From NCBI GenBank assembly GCA_014526335.1, contig JACTAT010000015.1:2434679-2498678 (forward strand): DNA of 64,000 nt. The letters run 5' to 3'. The notes beneath the pieces are model-generated. The model saw nothing but the letters and a program-made list of their open reading frames with translations, ran no database searches and had not been told where the DNA came from. Positions 35,637 to 46,336 of the stretch are shown here, one piece after another. This stretch comes from Chrysaora quinquecirrha (Eukaryota > Cnidaria > Scyphozoa > Semaeostomeae > Pelagiidae). Position numbers and translations under genes: made by a program. The stretch's first letter is position 1; the number at the start of each line of letters is the position of its first letter.

Positions 35637-36142
35637 CCCCCGGGGGGTACTTCCATTGTTCGTTATACTAGACGTGCCGCCCAAATGGGTAACTTTTTCA
35701 GGGCCAATTTCCCTACATATGGGTTGCTTTTTCGTATAGAATCTCTACACATAGGTAGTAAAATATATATAACATTTTAGACATGCATTGTTATTATTAT
35801 TATTTTTTTTTTATTATTTTTACTTATTTATGCACGGTAGCCCCGTCAGTTCAAAAGAACTGCTTTTCAGGGGGGCCTTGCTTTAAAAGGCCTGATAAAA
35901 AAGTGCGTTTTAGTTTTCATCGCAAATGACTTTTCGACGCATTTAGAGCCCATTTAGAGTTGCCTCAGGCGTTAAATTGGGTTCAAACATTTGAGATGTT
36001 GGTACAAATGGGTAAAAAATTTCGTTGTTTTTTCTATACAAGGGTACCACGAGAAACAGAATTTATCGGTAGACATGAGTGGGTTTAGAAAAACTGGGCG
36101 GCACGTCTAGTCTTCTGAACAATGAAGTACCCCCTCCCGGGA
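35637..36142. mobile_element. MITE with CCCGGGGGGTACTTC inverted ends
   Basis: CCCGGGGGGTACTTCCATTG at the left is mirrored by GAAGTACCCCCTCCCGGG at the right. The inner words ACTAGACGTGCCGCCCA and TGGGCGGCACGTCTAGT extend the inverted repeat. The right end joins the Harbinger transposase fragment and supplies the last residues of its open frame. Confidence 0.6.
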
Positions 36143-36405
36143 ACCAACCTTTGACAACCAGGAAAAGATTTACGAAAACGGGTGTCTTTCTTCGTTACCC
36201 TTGCTTCTACGAGACTGTATAAATGGTAAAAACGTTCCTTCGACATTCGCAGATATCTGTAGTGGAATTCACAATCTTTCAACCTTAGTTCTTGAACAAG
36301 TCCATGGTATTCGCTTGACCCCCTGTTTCTGAAGATTTCACTAACCCACAATCCTCGTTTTCGACGTTGTAGTTCTTTCTGTTTTTCTCGTCTCTCTCTA
36401 TGTCT
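36085..36405 (-). pseudogene. PIF/Harbinger transposase N-terminal fragment
   Basis: The open minus frame has RRKRGLWVSEIFRNRGSSEY, then LRLKDCEFHYRYLRMSKERF and VTKKDTRFRKSF. The W-V-x-x-I-F-x-x-R start, the F-x-x-Y-x-R-M-S block and the KDTNFR-like block are hallmarks of the region before the catalytic DDE domain in Harbinger-type transposases (HARBI1 family, from memory). The frame is cut after about residue 75 by the MITE at 35637-36142. No DDE domain follows, so it is a dead fragment. Confidence 0.6.
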
Positions 36406-39200
36406 TCATAAAATAAATACACTACTCATCATTTCTATAAACGGTCATTTTCTCGTGACGGTTAAAAACTAGTTACAAGTGAGTACTCCTGCTGTAAAGG
36501 AATTCAGTCGGGGTAATCGTAGGTGGTTTTCCTCTCTGATGTCGAATTTAATTATTGCATCCAGTAGTATTCAACCTTCCTTCAGGCGAACAGTGGTGAC
36601 ATCATACATCAGCCAGTAGTGAGTGGAAAACATGTCGTATTGAGCGTAACCATGCCAAACATAGAATACAGAGTAAAGCGGTTTTAGAAGAGTGAATTTT
36701 GGCGGAGGGTTTCCATGAGAGCTTTTTTCAGTGATTTCTTCTACGCAGCAACAAACTGCACATGCTCGAAGAAATCGACCGCAAATCTTCTATCTTGCCG
36801 AAGTTTTACCACACCCGAAAGTTTTTGTTCAATTCCATGAGCCCCCTACTGTAAAAAGGATGCAATCAAGCGTATAAGATAGATAAGAGATTGAGCAGTG
36901 AGCGCTTTCAATGTTCGAATTCCTTATTCCATAATACAGAGCCAATCTGCTCTTGCTCTTACATATCAATGTTGACAGAAAGTATCAATTTTAGCGTTAT
37001 TACTTGTTGCCGTTGCAAGTAAAAGGTTTGTCTTATGTAAAATTCATTTAAATTCAATATAATTAAACTCAGAAACTTCAAATGTCTTCAATCAGATTTT
37101 TCATTCAAACAGCAAGAACTTTGAGATAACTATGATTAGGCCACAACATTCCTACTGGAAGTTACCCTAAGTAACTCAAAAGAATTGTGTGTCCATAGTG
37201 TTACCGATGTCCTGTGCTCTGCGTTTATAACTGTCTTTACTACAGGGTACCACGGTTATGGCTATAAAGCGAACCGATAAGTAAAGGTACTCTGGATTGG
37301 ATGTACGTTGATTATCTAAAACAGTTTCAATGCGATAGGCTACCTACCCATTAAAGAGAAGCACTCAAGTTTGTTCCCTTGCGAGTTGCGAGTGGAGAAG
37401 AGGGCGTTTAAGACGAGGGATGGCTCATTCTTCATCCAGAATGTATACAAGGTTTTAAATGAGAACAAACGGGTTTTCAGAGATTTCTGGTAAAAAATGA
37501 TTTTGTTGAAATGTGAAAAACAGGATGAACGATAGAAACAAGGAAACAGTCGTTTGAGCAAACTGACGGACTGGCGAATTGAGTGTCATGGGGTGCATAT
37601 TGAAATTAGCAAAGAAAATTTGTTGAGGCTCCGGAGTTCGAAAAGTTGTTTATTCTGAATAAGACACGGAAAATCTTCGTTGAAAGCCTATGAAAGCCTC
37701 TGTCTGTGCTGAAGTCGATAAGAAGTTGTGTTTCAGAGATTCGTGTGTGTTTGTCTTGCGTGAATGGCCTCTGTTGTTCTTAATTAAGAACATTAAACAA
37801 GAGAATTTCAGAAGACAATGTAAAATCATTATAGAGGATAAACAGGAGTCGTTGAATTGCATGAGGCTATATCCTGTTTCCATATTTCTCCTTTCTTAAA
37901 AACAAATTCTTTCGTTGTTCATTCGTGTCAATAAGTATCTTTTGCTGAAACGGAGATGCATGCCCTGATACATGCATGGCATTTTTAAAGACACTAGGTA
38001 TTACCCTCAAACTTTTTGCGAGGTCTGTGTAATTTGTGCCTTTTCATTGGTTATTTGTGCCACTCAATATGGTAATACTTGCCACTTAATATGGCAATTT
38101 GTGCCACTTTCTATGGTAATTTGTGCCACTTTTCTGGCAAAATGTATTGTATTGTTCTTTCTTGTTATCCATAGATGTTTGCATTGTGAGTGATCTATGT
38201 TAAAACGAGATATGTTATAGTAAATTGTGAAAGAAGGAATTTTCTCTTTAATGTATTTTGAAAGCTTCGAACATTGATACAATATGCTAAGAATTTTGCA
38301 AGAAAAACGACAACTTTTAACCTGTAAAACATGTTCAAAAAAGCACTGTTCATCTTGAGTTACATATATACATAGCTTAATATTAGGTGAAATCAAGTAC
38401 AGAAATGTATTTTCAAATCTGCAAAGGATAGTTCTTAAGCAGCATGTTACAAAGAAACCCTTACGAAAGTTATGCTACTAGAATCAACAAACAAGAATCT
38501 GACTAATAATCTCGAGATTAGGTACTTTTGGTAACCAACGAAGAGAGAGGCGAAGCTGGGGCCAAGTTTACTGCCCATAGCAGCTCCATCAACTTAAGCA
38601 AAATATTAATGATCAATCTCATTAGTCACTGCGATAAGAAATCAGCTGCAACCAAACCAAGTAATTCTTTCTGTATGATTTTCTCTTACTAGTTGAAATT
38701 ATCTCATTAAAAGGATAATCCGAAGTTGTTGCTCGATTTGGCCTCTAGATAATTTCAGTGAATCTTCAAACGCATTTATCACCTTGGAAGCATGAATCTA
38801 CGTACTTATAATCATAGACAATTCAATTCGTTATTAGAATAGTAAATACTTCGTAATATTCATTAAGAAAATTTGCGTTTGCCATGCAGCTGGGTACACC
38901 TTTAAAAGCCAATTAAATCAACGTCAATCTCATTAGTCATTGCGAAAAAAATCAGCTGCAAACCACACCAAGTAATCTATGTAGATGATTTTCTCTTACT
39001 CTTCTACGTGACCGTCAAGTATTACATGGTAACGTCAACCTAATGCTTATTAAATTACGTACATGTTGTAGTGTAGCAAATCGTTGTTAAGAATAAGAAT
39101 GAGTTGGATGGTTTTTATATACGACGTTAATGAAAAATCTAGCCTCATTGTGTTGGACAGACAGATTGGTATCATGGTGCGGTAAAGGAGGCCTATGGTA
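36406..39200. other. Gene-free stretch with one diverged direct repeat
   Basis: No supported exon was found. Positions about 38605-38695 and 38915-39003 are direct repeats sharing CAATCTCATTAGTCA and TGATTTTCTCTTACT. Around 38040-38130 four short words of the type TTTGTGCCACT are repeated. Nothing else stands out. Confidence 0.4.
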
Positions 39201-39219
39201 AAGTAAATAAAACTACAAT

Positions 39220-39700
39220 GAAATATTGTATAGAATAGTATAATAGAGTATTATATAGTTTACTGTAGGAAAGTATAGTATAGTATATTATAGTATAGTA
39301 TAGTATAGTATAGTTTGATATAGTACAGTATAGTGTTGTATAAGATAAGATAGTGTACCATAGTATAGTAAAGTAAAATTTTGATTTGGTATATTATAGT
39401 ATATTATAATAAAGTAAAGTATTGTATGGTATAGTATAGTTAGTAAAGTATAATAAAGTATAGTATAGTATAGTATAGTATAGTCTAGTATAGTATAGTA
39501 AAGTGTAGTATAAGATAAGATATAAGATGCTGTTACAGTAAAGTTTACAATTTTGATTTGGTATAGTATAGTATGTTAAAATACAGTAAAGTATAGTATG
39601 GTATAGTATAGTATAGTATAGGATAGTATAGGATAGTATAGCATAGTATAGTATAATATAGTAGTATAGTGTATTATAATATTATATAGTTAGTATTGCT
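39220..39700 (+). repeat. TATAG pentanucleotide tract upstream of the GPCR
   Basis: A degenerate array of TATAG/AAGTA pentamers runs for almost 500 bp and fades out by about 39870. It ends only about 150-300 bp upstream of the GPCR start codon. Length polymorphism would be expected. Confidence 0.85.
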
Positions 39701-40019
39701 TAGAACAGTATTGCCTTTACGATGGTATGGCTGTAAGGCACAGCGTTGCATATAATGGTAAAAAATAGTTGAGGGTGATAAAGTATGTAGTACCTATAGT
39801 ATGGTGTGGTAATGGTATAATATATCAAAAATAGCATAGTTTAGTTTAGTACGTGCGATATGGTACAGGCCGTATTGCACTGTTTGCATTTTGTTGTATA
39901 CTATGGTATTGCATGGAATGTAATGGTACTGTAAGTAAAGCATCGTTTATATACCTTCACTTGCTAACAGTATTCAATTTGTTGCAGATTATATATGTTG
40001 AATATTTTCAAGACAAGAA

Positions 40020-41207
40020 ATGCTGAATTTTACAAATCAGTCAACAACTGTTGCAAGCCACGTAACAACATCATTTAACATCCCTGAGATATTCCCAAGC
40101 TACGTTGAGGCAATCTTAAAGTTCTTTTATGTCCTAGTGACCACAACTGGCATAGCTGGAAATAGTCTGATCATTTTTCTCGTTGCTACCAAAAGAGTCA
40201 ATCGAACTGCCTTCAATATCCTTCTAACAAACCTATCAGTGTCTGACTTGATTGCTAACATTGCCTTATACCCGTATGTTTTTATAGACATCAAAGGACA
40301 TAATGTAAGCAGCACCACTGGAACTGTCCTATGTGTTTTTACTATTGGTATTCAGCCGTTTTTCATTTGTGCTACTGTTTCGTTGCTGTCTCTTACCATC
40401 ATCTCAATAAACAGATTCATATGCATCAACTATCCTCTGAAATTCACTTGGCATCAAGGAAAATCAAGCTGTAAAATTCTAGTCGCCGTGTCGTGGATCT
40501 TCGCCCTCTTAATCACATTTCCAAACCTAGTATCATTTAGATACGTGAAAGAATGGGGGATATGTAAACGTGAATGGCCGTCGGCTATAAATGGTACGTT
40601 CTACAGTGCAATTACGGCGGTTCTCGCCCTTATAGTACCTGTTTTTGTACTTTTTTATACTTTTATTGCAACAGTGAAAAATCTACGTAATAAGGTACAG
40701 GATGCTCAATTTGCTCATGAGATTCACCAGAGATCAAGAAGGCGAACGATTCGTTTACTTGGGTGGTTGATAATCGTATTCTGTGTATGTTGGGCGCCAT
40801 TTTGGATCTACTGGATACTGTCACGCTCTGCAAATGTTTTTGACATGGGCAACTTGGGAGATTATCAACGCATGCGTGTAATTCGTGTGACTATATTGGT
40901 TGCTGCCATGAATGCTACAGCAGATCCACTTCTATATGGGCTTCTTGGTGAGCAGTTCAGAGGTGCTATTCGGTCGATGCTATGGCCTCGTAGACAACGA
41001 CGCGAGGGCACAGGCAGCTCACGTGTTAGGTCTACATCCTTTTCTGTACTTGCCAGTAATAGAGCAAACATTGCAAGTGAGCCATCCTGCTATTCTATTA
41101 AAGCTTTGGATGAAGAAGTTGCTGGGAAATTAACCCCGAAATCATCTAAAGTAATGGCTCATATAAGGCAAACAAACGAAGTTAATGAATCCGAAGACAG
41201 TTTTTAA
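40020..41207 (+). CDS. Class A (rhodopsin-type) G-protein-coupled receptor
   Basis: An intronless 395-codon frame with seven hydrophobic segments: about 32-56, 66-90, 105-134, 151-172, 195-218, 247-268 and 287-308. The N-terminus has N-glycosylation sites (N3, N6) and more lie at N95 and N191. Visible class A marks are GN in TM1 (47-48), NLSVSDL in TM2, the Cys105-Cys182 pair, NRF in place of DRY (131-133), FCVCWAPFW in TM6 and NATADPLLY in TM7 (a DPxxY form of NPxxY). A basic eighth helix and a Ser/Thr-rich tail follow. It resembles peptide/amine-type receptors expanded in cnidarians, but the ligand cannot be read from sequence. A possible 3' splice site (TTGTTGCAG) about 35 bp upstream suggests an intron in the 5' UTR. 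Confidence 0.9.
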   Translation: MLNFTNQSTTVASHVTTSFNIPEIFPSYVEAILKFFYVLVTTTGIAGNSLIIFLVATKRVNRTAFNILLTNLSVSDLIANIALYPYVFIDIKGHNVSSTTGTVLCVFTIGIQPFFICATVSLLSLTIISINRFICINYPLKFTWHQGKSSCKILVAVSWIFALLITFPNLVSFRYVKEWGICKREWPSAINGTFYSAITAVLALIVPVFVLFYTFIATVKNLRNKVQDAQFAHEIHQRSRRRTIRLLGWLIIVFCVCWAPFWIYWILSRSANVFDMGNLGDYQRMRVIRVTILVAAMNATADPLLYGLLGEQFRGAIRSMLWPRRQRREGTGSSRVRSTSFSVLASNRANIASEPSCYSIKALDEEVAGKLTPKSSKVMAHIRQTNEVNESEDSF

Positions 41208-43190
41208 ACAAATCATTCATTCAGAAGTTGAATAAGATCAAGAATTTATTCATAGCACCAAATTTATTCTACTTAAAAGACAAAGCATTATGTGGCCGTA
41301 GTTATAATGGACTTTTCGAAGTGGTCTTGGTCTGTCCGACATTTTTGGTGGACATGGCGGACATCTGGAGTAAGGGGATCCTATGCACGTGCAACGATCT
41401 AGATTGCTGTCCCATCAGGAGTGGTTGTGCAGCAAATTTTGCTTCAAATTCATGTTTAATTGGAGTAAAAGTGGAAAAAAGGATTCTAGTCCCAGCTTAT
41501 CTGCTCAAGGAGGCATTGAATCAAGTATTTTCCTTTTTGTGAGTTACTGGTATCTTTCTTCCGAAGGTTCTGCAGATATTTTCAAAATTGATTGTCTCAG
41601 ATTCCTTTTCTCTCTCTCGATTGTCACAGATTCCTTTCTTTCTTCGTGAATTTGAAGCAAAATTTGCTACACCACATCTCTGTAAGCAATCGGAATCTCG
41701 GTCACTGTATGCAGAGAGGGCTCTCTTTCTCAAAATGTCCACCATCTTCCAGAAAAATGTGGTGCTGACCCAGACCTCTTTGACAAGGTCTACTACTATC
41801 AAACTCCAGTCATTCAAAAGCACTGGCGAAAGTTAATAGTTGGAATCAAAGTAAGAATTATAAAAATTCTTAATTTGCGGGGATCGACGGGGACGATACT
41901 TTAAACAGGATAGTACAGAGAATACCAGCGTCGTTCCATGCCCCTACATGTTTTGCGGACAATTTCTGTGTAAGAAATTGTGACGTCACTGTATAATGTC
42001 TATTTTCTAAGCAAACAATCAAATTTCGAATCAAGCAAAGCCGACATCAAGTCAAATATGGACAAGTTATACGCAGAGGCTTATTCACGTATCTAGTATC
42101 TAATAGAAGTTTTAGTAAAATTGTATGTACGAATACATATTCTCAAATTATACGGCAAGTTTTAACAACTTTTCAGCTGATGTATTTATGTTTTTAAAGC
42201 TAAATATTTATTGCTACCTATAAATTTCATTTATTCACTTATTATAACCTGTTTTGTTTTATAATTCATGTTGCTGTAACCATGCATATATACACTGATA
42301 TTCTGAAATATACTTCAAGAAGACAATAATAAAGTTTGATACTGTACAGTGATACAGTCGAAAACATGAAAAATAAGCTTCAATAATAAAAACTTTTATT
42401 ATTCCATGGAAATTAATCATTACATAATAATACTGTATACTTAGGATTTAGGCTTCTTCTACTTGCGTTAGAATTGCTTTAGGTTCCAGAGATTAAAGAT
42501 TCAATTGACTGAAGATATGTGCATTCTATACCTGATTTGACTCATTGATAAGATATCTAGACTCGCTAAATCTCGCACCACTTTTTACAAACATCAACAA
42601 CAGCATTCAGCATCCAAACATTTTACACCCACATTTCAGTTAAGAAACTTGAACCCAGTGTGCCATCGATTCTTCTGCTTTGGGATTATCACTTTCGCAC
42701 GATCGTCAGATTTCAATAGGCCTTTTCTACTTGGTCTGGGTCAGCGTGGCATTTTTCTGGAAGATGGCGGAGATCATGAGTAGGGGAATCCTCTCCGCGT
42801 GCAACGACCGGGATCGCGGTTGCTTTAGGAGAGGTAGTGGAGCAAATTTTTCTTCAAATTCACGAATTATGGAAGATAAAGAGAGATTAAAAACCAAAAA
42901 ATATTTCCCATTTGCACTCGTGATCTCGCGCTGATCGTGCAATTAACCGACTCGAGTATGCTACAATCAAGCGATATAGTCTTGCGATGGTCACGTTGTT
43001 ATTGAGACCAGGCTTAAGGTCATCGTTGGAGTAGCGTAGAGTCGTGATCACAGAACCGTCAAAAACGTAAAGTAGGAATAAGCTCAATTTTCACGATGTG
43101 CTGTTACGATCTGTTTCGATTGAAGATCTGTTTCGATTATCCGTAATGGTCGTCTAATAAAGCGGTGCGACAATTGCACTATCTTTACGA
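41208..43190. other. Region downstream of the GPCR, with foldback repeats
   Basis: Positions about 41310-41500 and 41560-41800 are inverted copies of one dispersed repeat (landmark ATGGCGGA...ATGGTGGA, ACGTGCAACGA). A third copy lies at 42690-42905 and a fourth at 23190-23455. An AATAAA at 42328-42333 could be a polyadenylation signal of the GPCR. No other exon was recognised. Confidence 0.45.
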
Positions 43191-43204
43191 CACCTTATGG
43201 GACC

Positions 43205-43605
43205 CCTGGAAACTAGGCCTGACTTATCGTAGACTTGACTTATCGTAAAGTTACGCCAGACTTGACTTATTGTAAGTAAACAGTGTGAAATTCGCATGAT
43301 CTCATGGAAACCCTTGACTTATCGCAGACTTGACTTATCGTAAACTTACCCCAGACTTGACTTATGGTAAGTAAACAGTGCGACAATCGCACGATCTCAT
43401 GGAAACCCTTGACGTATTGTAGACTTGATTTGTCGTGAACTCACCCCATACTTGACTTATCGTAAACAGTGACTTATCGTGACGATCGCACGATCTCATG
43501 GAAACCCTGGAAGCCAGACTTGACTTGTCGTAGACTTGACTTATCATAAACTTACCCAATGCTTGACTTATCGTAAACGGTATGCGACAATCGCACGATC
43601 TGTAC
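43205..43605 (+). repeat. Irregular tandem array with GACTTGACTTATCGTA words
   Basis: Units of roughly 100-115 bp contain ACTTGACTTATCGTAAAC, CAGTG.GACAATCGCACGA and TCTCATGGAAACCCTTGAC, repeated about four times with shuffled sub-blocks. Nothing suggests coding. Confidence 0.65.
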
Positions 43606-43619
43606 GATATTATGGAAAA

Positions 43620-44888
43620 TCAAGCTTTGATCATCTCACTGAGTCCTGTTCTCTCCTCTCTGCTGAGGCACTTCACATCTCTGCTTCACTACAATTGCTT
43701 TAGTACCTTTTCGTAACCAGACATTCTGACCTTTTTCTGACGTTTCCACATGGGGGCTTGCCAGGGAAAGAGCCTCTTTGCTGAATTCCTCTGCCACTCA
43801 TAAAAATCCTTGCACCTCAAAAAGACCCAAAGAGATTGATAAGAATAAACCAATTTAGCATTTATAATGATAAAATGAGCAACTGTTTTTTCTGAGAAAA
43901 TTTTCTGTTTGCAAAGAAATTGTAATTATCTGATAAAGTCATGTTTAGTTATCGATTTTCGATGCGTTGTTTATCTTTACAAAGTGAAGAAGAATACGAG
44001 AGGTCAGTTGTCCAATGAACAGCAATCATTGCTTGCTGCTAGACGACATTAAGGTATTGGCACAGGCGGGCAAACTCACAAGAACCTGCTAAAGGTCATT
44101 GAGCTTGGGATCATGAAATCATATCTATTGCTCACATATTGTATGTAGCCATTGGAGCTTACGAGCTCGAAACTTCGCGAATTCTCGCAACTGAAATACA
44201 CTGTTTTGATAAAGAGACTATGCAAAAATGATACTCCAAGAGAAGAATTATAATTAAAGTTGTTTTAAAAAGATTTTGGAAAGAAATTTCTCTGCAGATG
44301 CACTAACGCAGTTATGATAACTCTTATATTGACTTCAGTTTGGCTTTTGCTGATTTCTAATAAGCTGACAGGTTAGTAAGAAATCATTTATATGCGATTA
44401 AAAACTAATAAAAAATCGTTTATTTCCTGCATCGTTTTTGTATGCTCATGCAACAGTTACTGTGATTAACGGTCAAATATATGTGAAATAGATGCAATTT
44501 ATGTATGCAGCTATTGTTGCATTGAGCTTTCCTTTCACATTGAATTTGCAAATCCTTCATATTTTGCGTATCTTTGTGTGCTATACTGCGACATGCTTGC
44601 TATACAATTCACACTCTAACTAACTCGAATGTTCACAATCTCAAACAGTAACTCCCAGGAACTAATTCTCTTTACCTTTCGACGAGAATCTATATGCGAA
44701 TTCTGTTCTCTAGCCCCCTATCGATTTCGGACATTCGCTGATTCGAATCGAAAAAGATTAATTCAATTCTGCCGCTTTGAACCAAGTCCGTTCTATCGAG
44801 AGGTGTATCACTTCATAAATCTCGTACACCTTGCGATAAATCTACAGAGCCTCATATTTTAACTACTGCGCATATCCACAAGTCTTCA
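43620..44888. other. Gene-free stretch before the assembly gap
   Basis: AT-rich, with short ORFs only. I see no repeat, exon with splice support, or RNA gene. Confidence 0.4.
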
Positions 44889-45388
44889 NNNNNNNNNNNN
44901 NNNNNNNNNNNNNNNNNNNNNNNNNNNNNNNNNNNNNNNNNNNNNNNNNNNNNNNNNNNNNNNNNNNNNNNNNNNNNNNNNNNNNNNNNNNNNNNNNNNN
45001 NNNNNNNNNNNNNNNNNNNNNNNNNNNNNNNNNNNNNNNNNNNNNNNNNNNNNNNNNNNNNNNNNNNNNNNNNNNNNNNNNNNNNNNNNNNNNNNNNNNN
45101 NNNNNNNNNNNNNNNNNNNNNNNNNNNNNNNNNNNNNNNNNNNNNNNNNNNNNNNNNNNNNNNNNNNNNNNNNNNNNNNNNNNNNNNNNNNNNNNNNNNN
45201 NNNNNNNNNNNNNNNNNNNNNNNNNNNNNNNNNNNNNNNNNNNNNNNNNNNNNNNNNNNNNNNNNNNNNNNNNNNNNNNNNNNNNNNNNNNNNNNNNNNN
45301 NNNNNNNNNNNNNNNNNNNNNNNNNNNNNNNNNNNNNNNNNNNNNNNNNNNNNNNNNNNNNNNNNNNNNNNNNNNNNNNNNNNNNNNN
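44889..45388. other. Assembly gap, 500 N
   Basis: Exactly 500 undetermined bases, a placeholder length. The gap abuts the 180 bp tandem array, so missing sequence is probably more of that array. Confidence 0.95.
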
Positions 45389-46336
45389 AAACACAGAAGA
45401 AGAGGTACATTTAGTTTAGCCATCTCTACGAGTTTAACTGGAGATTTATTCAAATGAAGAGTTGTATGGAAATCAGATGACGAAGAACTTTCAGAAAGCG
45501 AACAACGGAAGAAAAGTAAAATAGCACTTGATAAATCGATAATTAGGAGTTTGTGACATCGGAAACACAGAAGAGGAGGTACATTTAGTTTAGCCATCTC
45601 TACGAGTTTAACTGAAGATTTATTCAAATGAAGAGTTGTATGGAAATTCAAATCAGATGACGAAGAACTTTCAGAAAGCGAACAACGGAAGAAAAGTAAA
45701 ATAGCACTTGATAAATCGATAATTAGGAGTTTGCGACATCGGAAACACAGAAGAAGAGGTACATTTAGTTTAACCATCTCTACGAGTTTAACTGAAGATT
45801 TATTCAAATGAAGAGTTGTATGGAAATTCAAATCAGATGACGAAGAACTTTCAGAAAGCGAACAACGGAAGAAAAGTAAAATAGCACTTGATAAATCGAT
45901 AAATTTGTAGGAGTTTGTGACATCGGAAACACAGAAGGAAAGGTACATTTAGTTTAGCCATCTCTACGAGTTCAACTGAAGATTATTCATATGAAGAGTT
46001 GTATGGGAATTCGATTTAATGACTAAGAACTACCAGGAAATAAGGTGAGGAAGAGCACTAAAGTAGCACTTGATAAATCCATAAATTTGAAGGAGTTTGT
46101 GACATCGGAAACACAGAAGAAGAGGTACATTTAGTTTAGCCATCTCTACGAGTTCAACTGAAGATTATTCATATGAAGAGTTGTATGGGAATTCGATTTG
46201 ATGACGAAGAACTATCAGAAAATAAAGAGAGGAAGAACACTAAAGTAGATCTTGATAAAACAATAAATTTAAAGGAGTTTGTGGATATCGGAAACACTGG
46301 AGAAGGGGTAAATTTAGTTTAGAAATCTCTACGAGT
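45389..46336 (+). repeat. Tandem array of about 180 bp units
   Basis: Five to six units of 180-183 bp share CATCTCTACGAGTTTAACTG, ATGAAGAGTTGTATGG, CAGATGACGAAGAACTTTC and GGAGTTTGTGACATCGG. Units diverge toward the right. The minus strand is open through several units because 180 is a multiple of three, so the long minus ORF is not evidence of a gene. Diverged traces reappear after the 84 bp satellite (about 49530-49830). Confidence 0.85.

Noticed and set aside
44852..45948. Minus ORFs of 174-361 codons across the N gap
   Set aside because: Most residues are undetermined, and the rest is a 180 bp tandem repeat that is open by periodicity.
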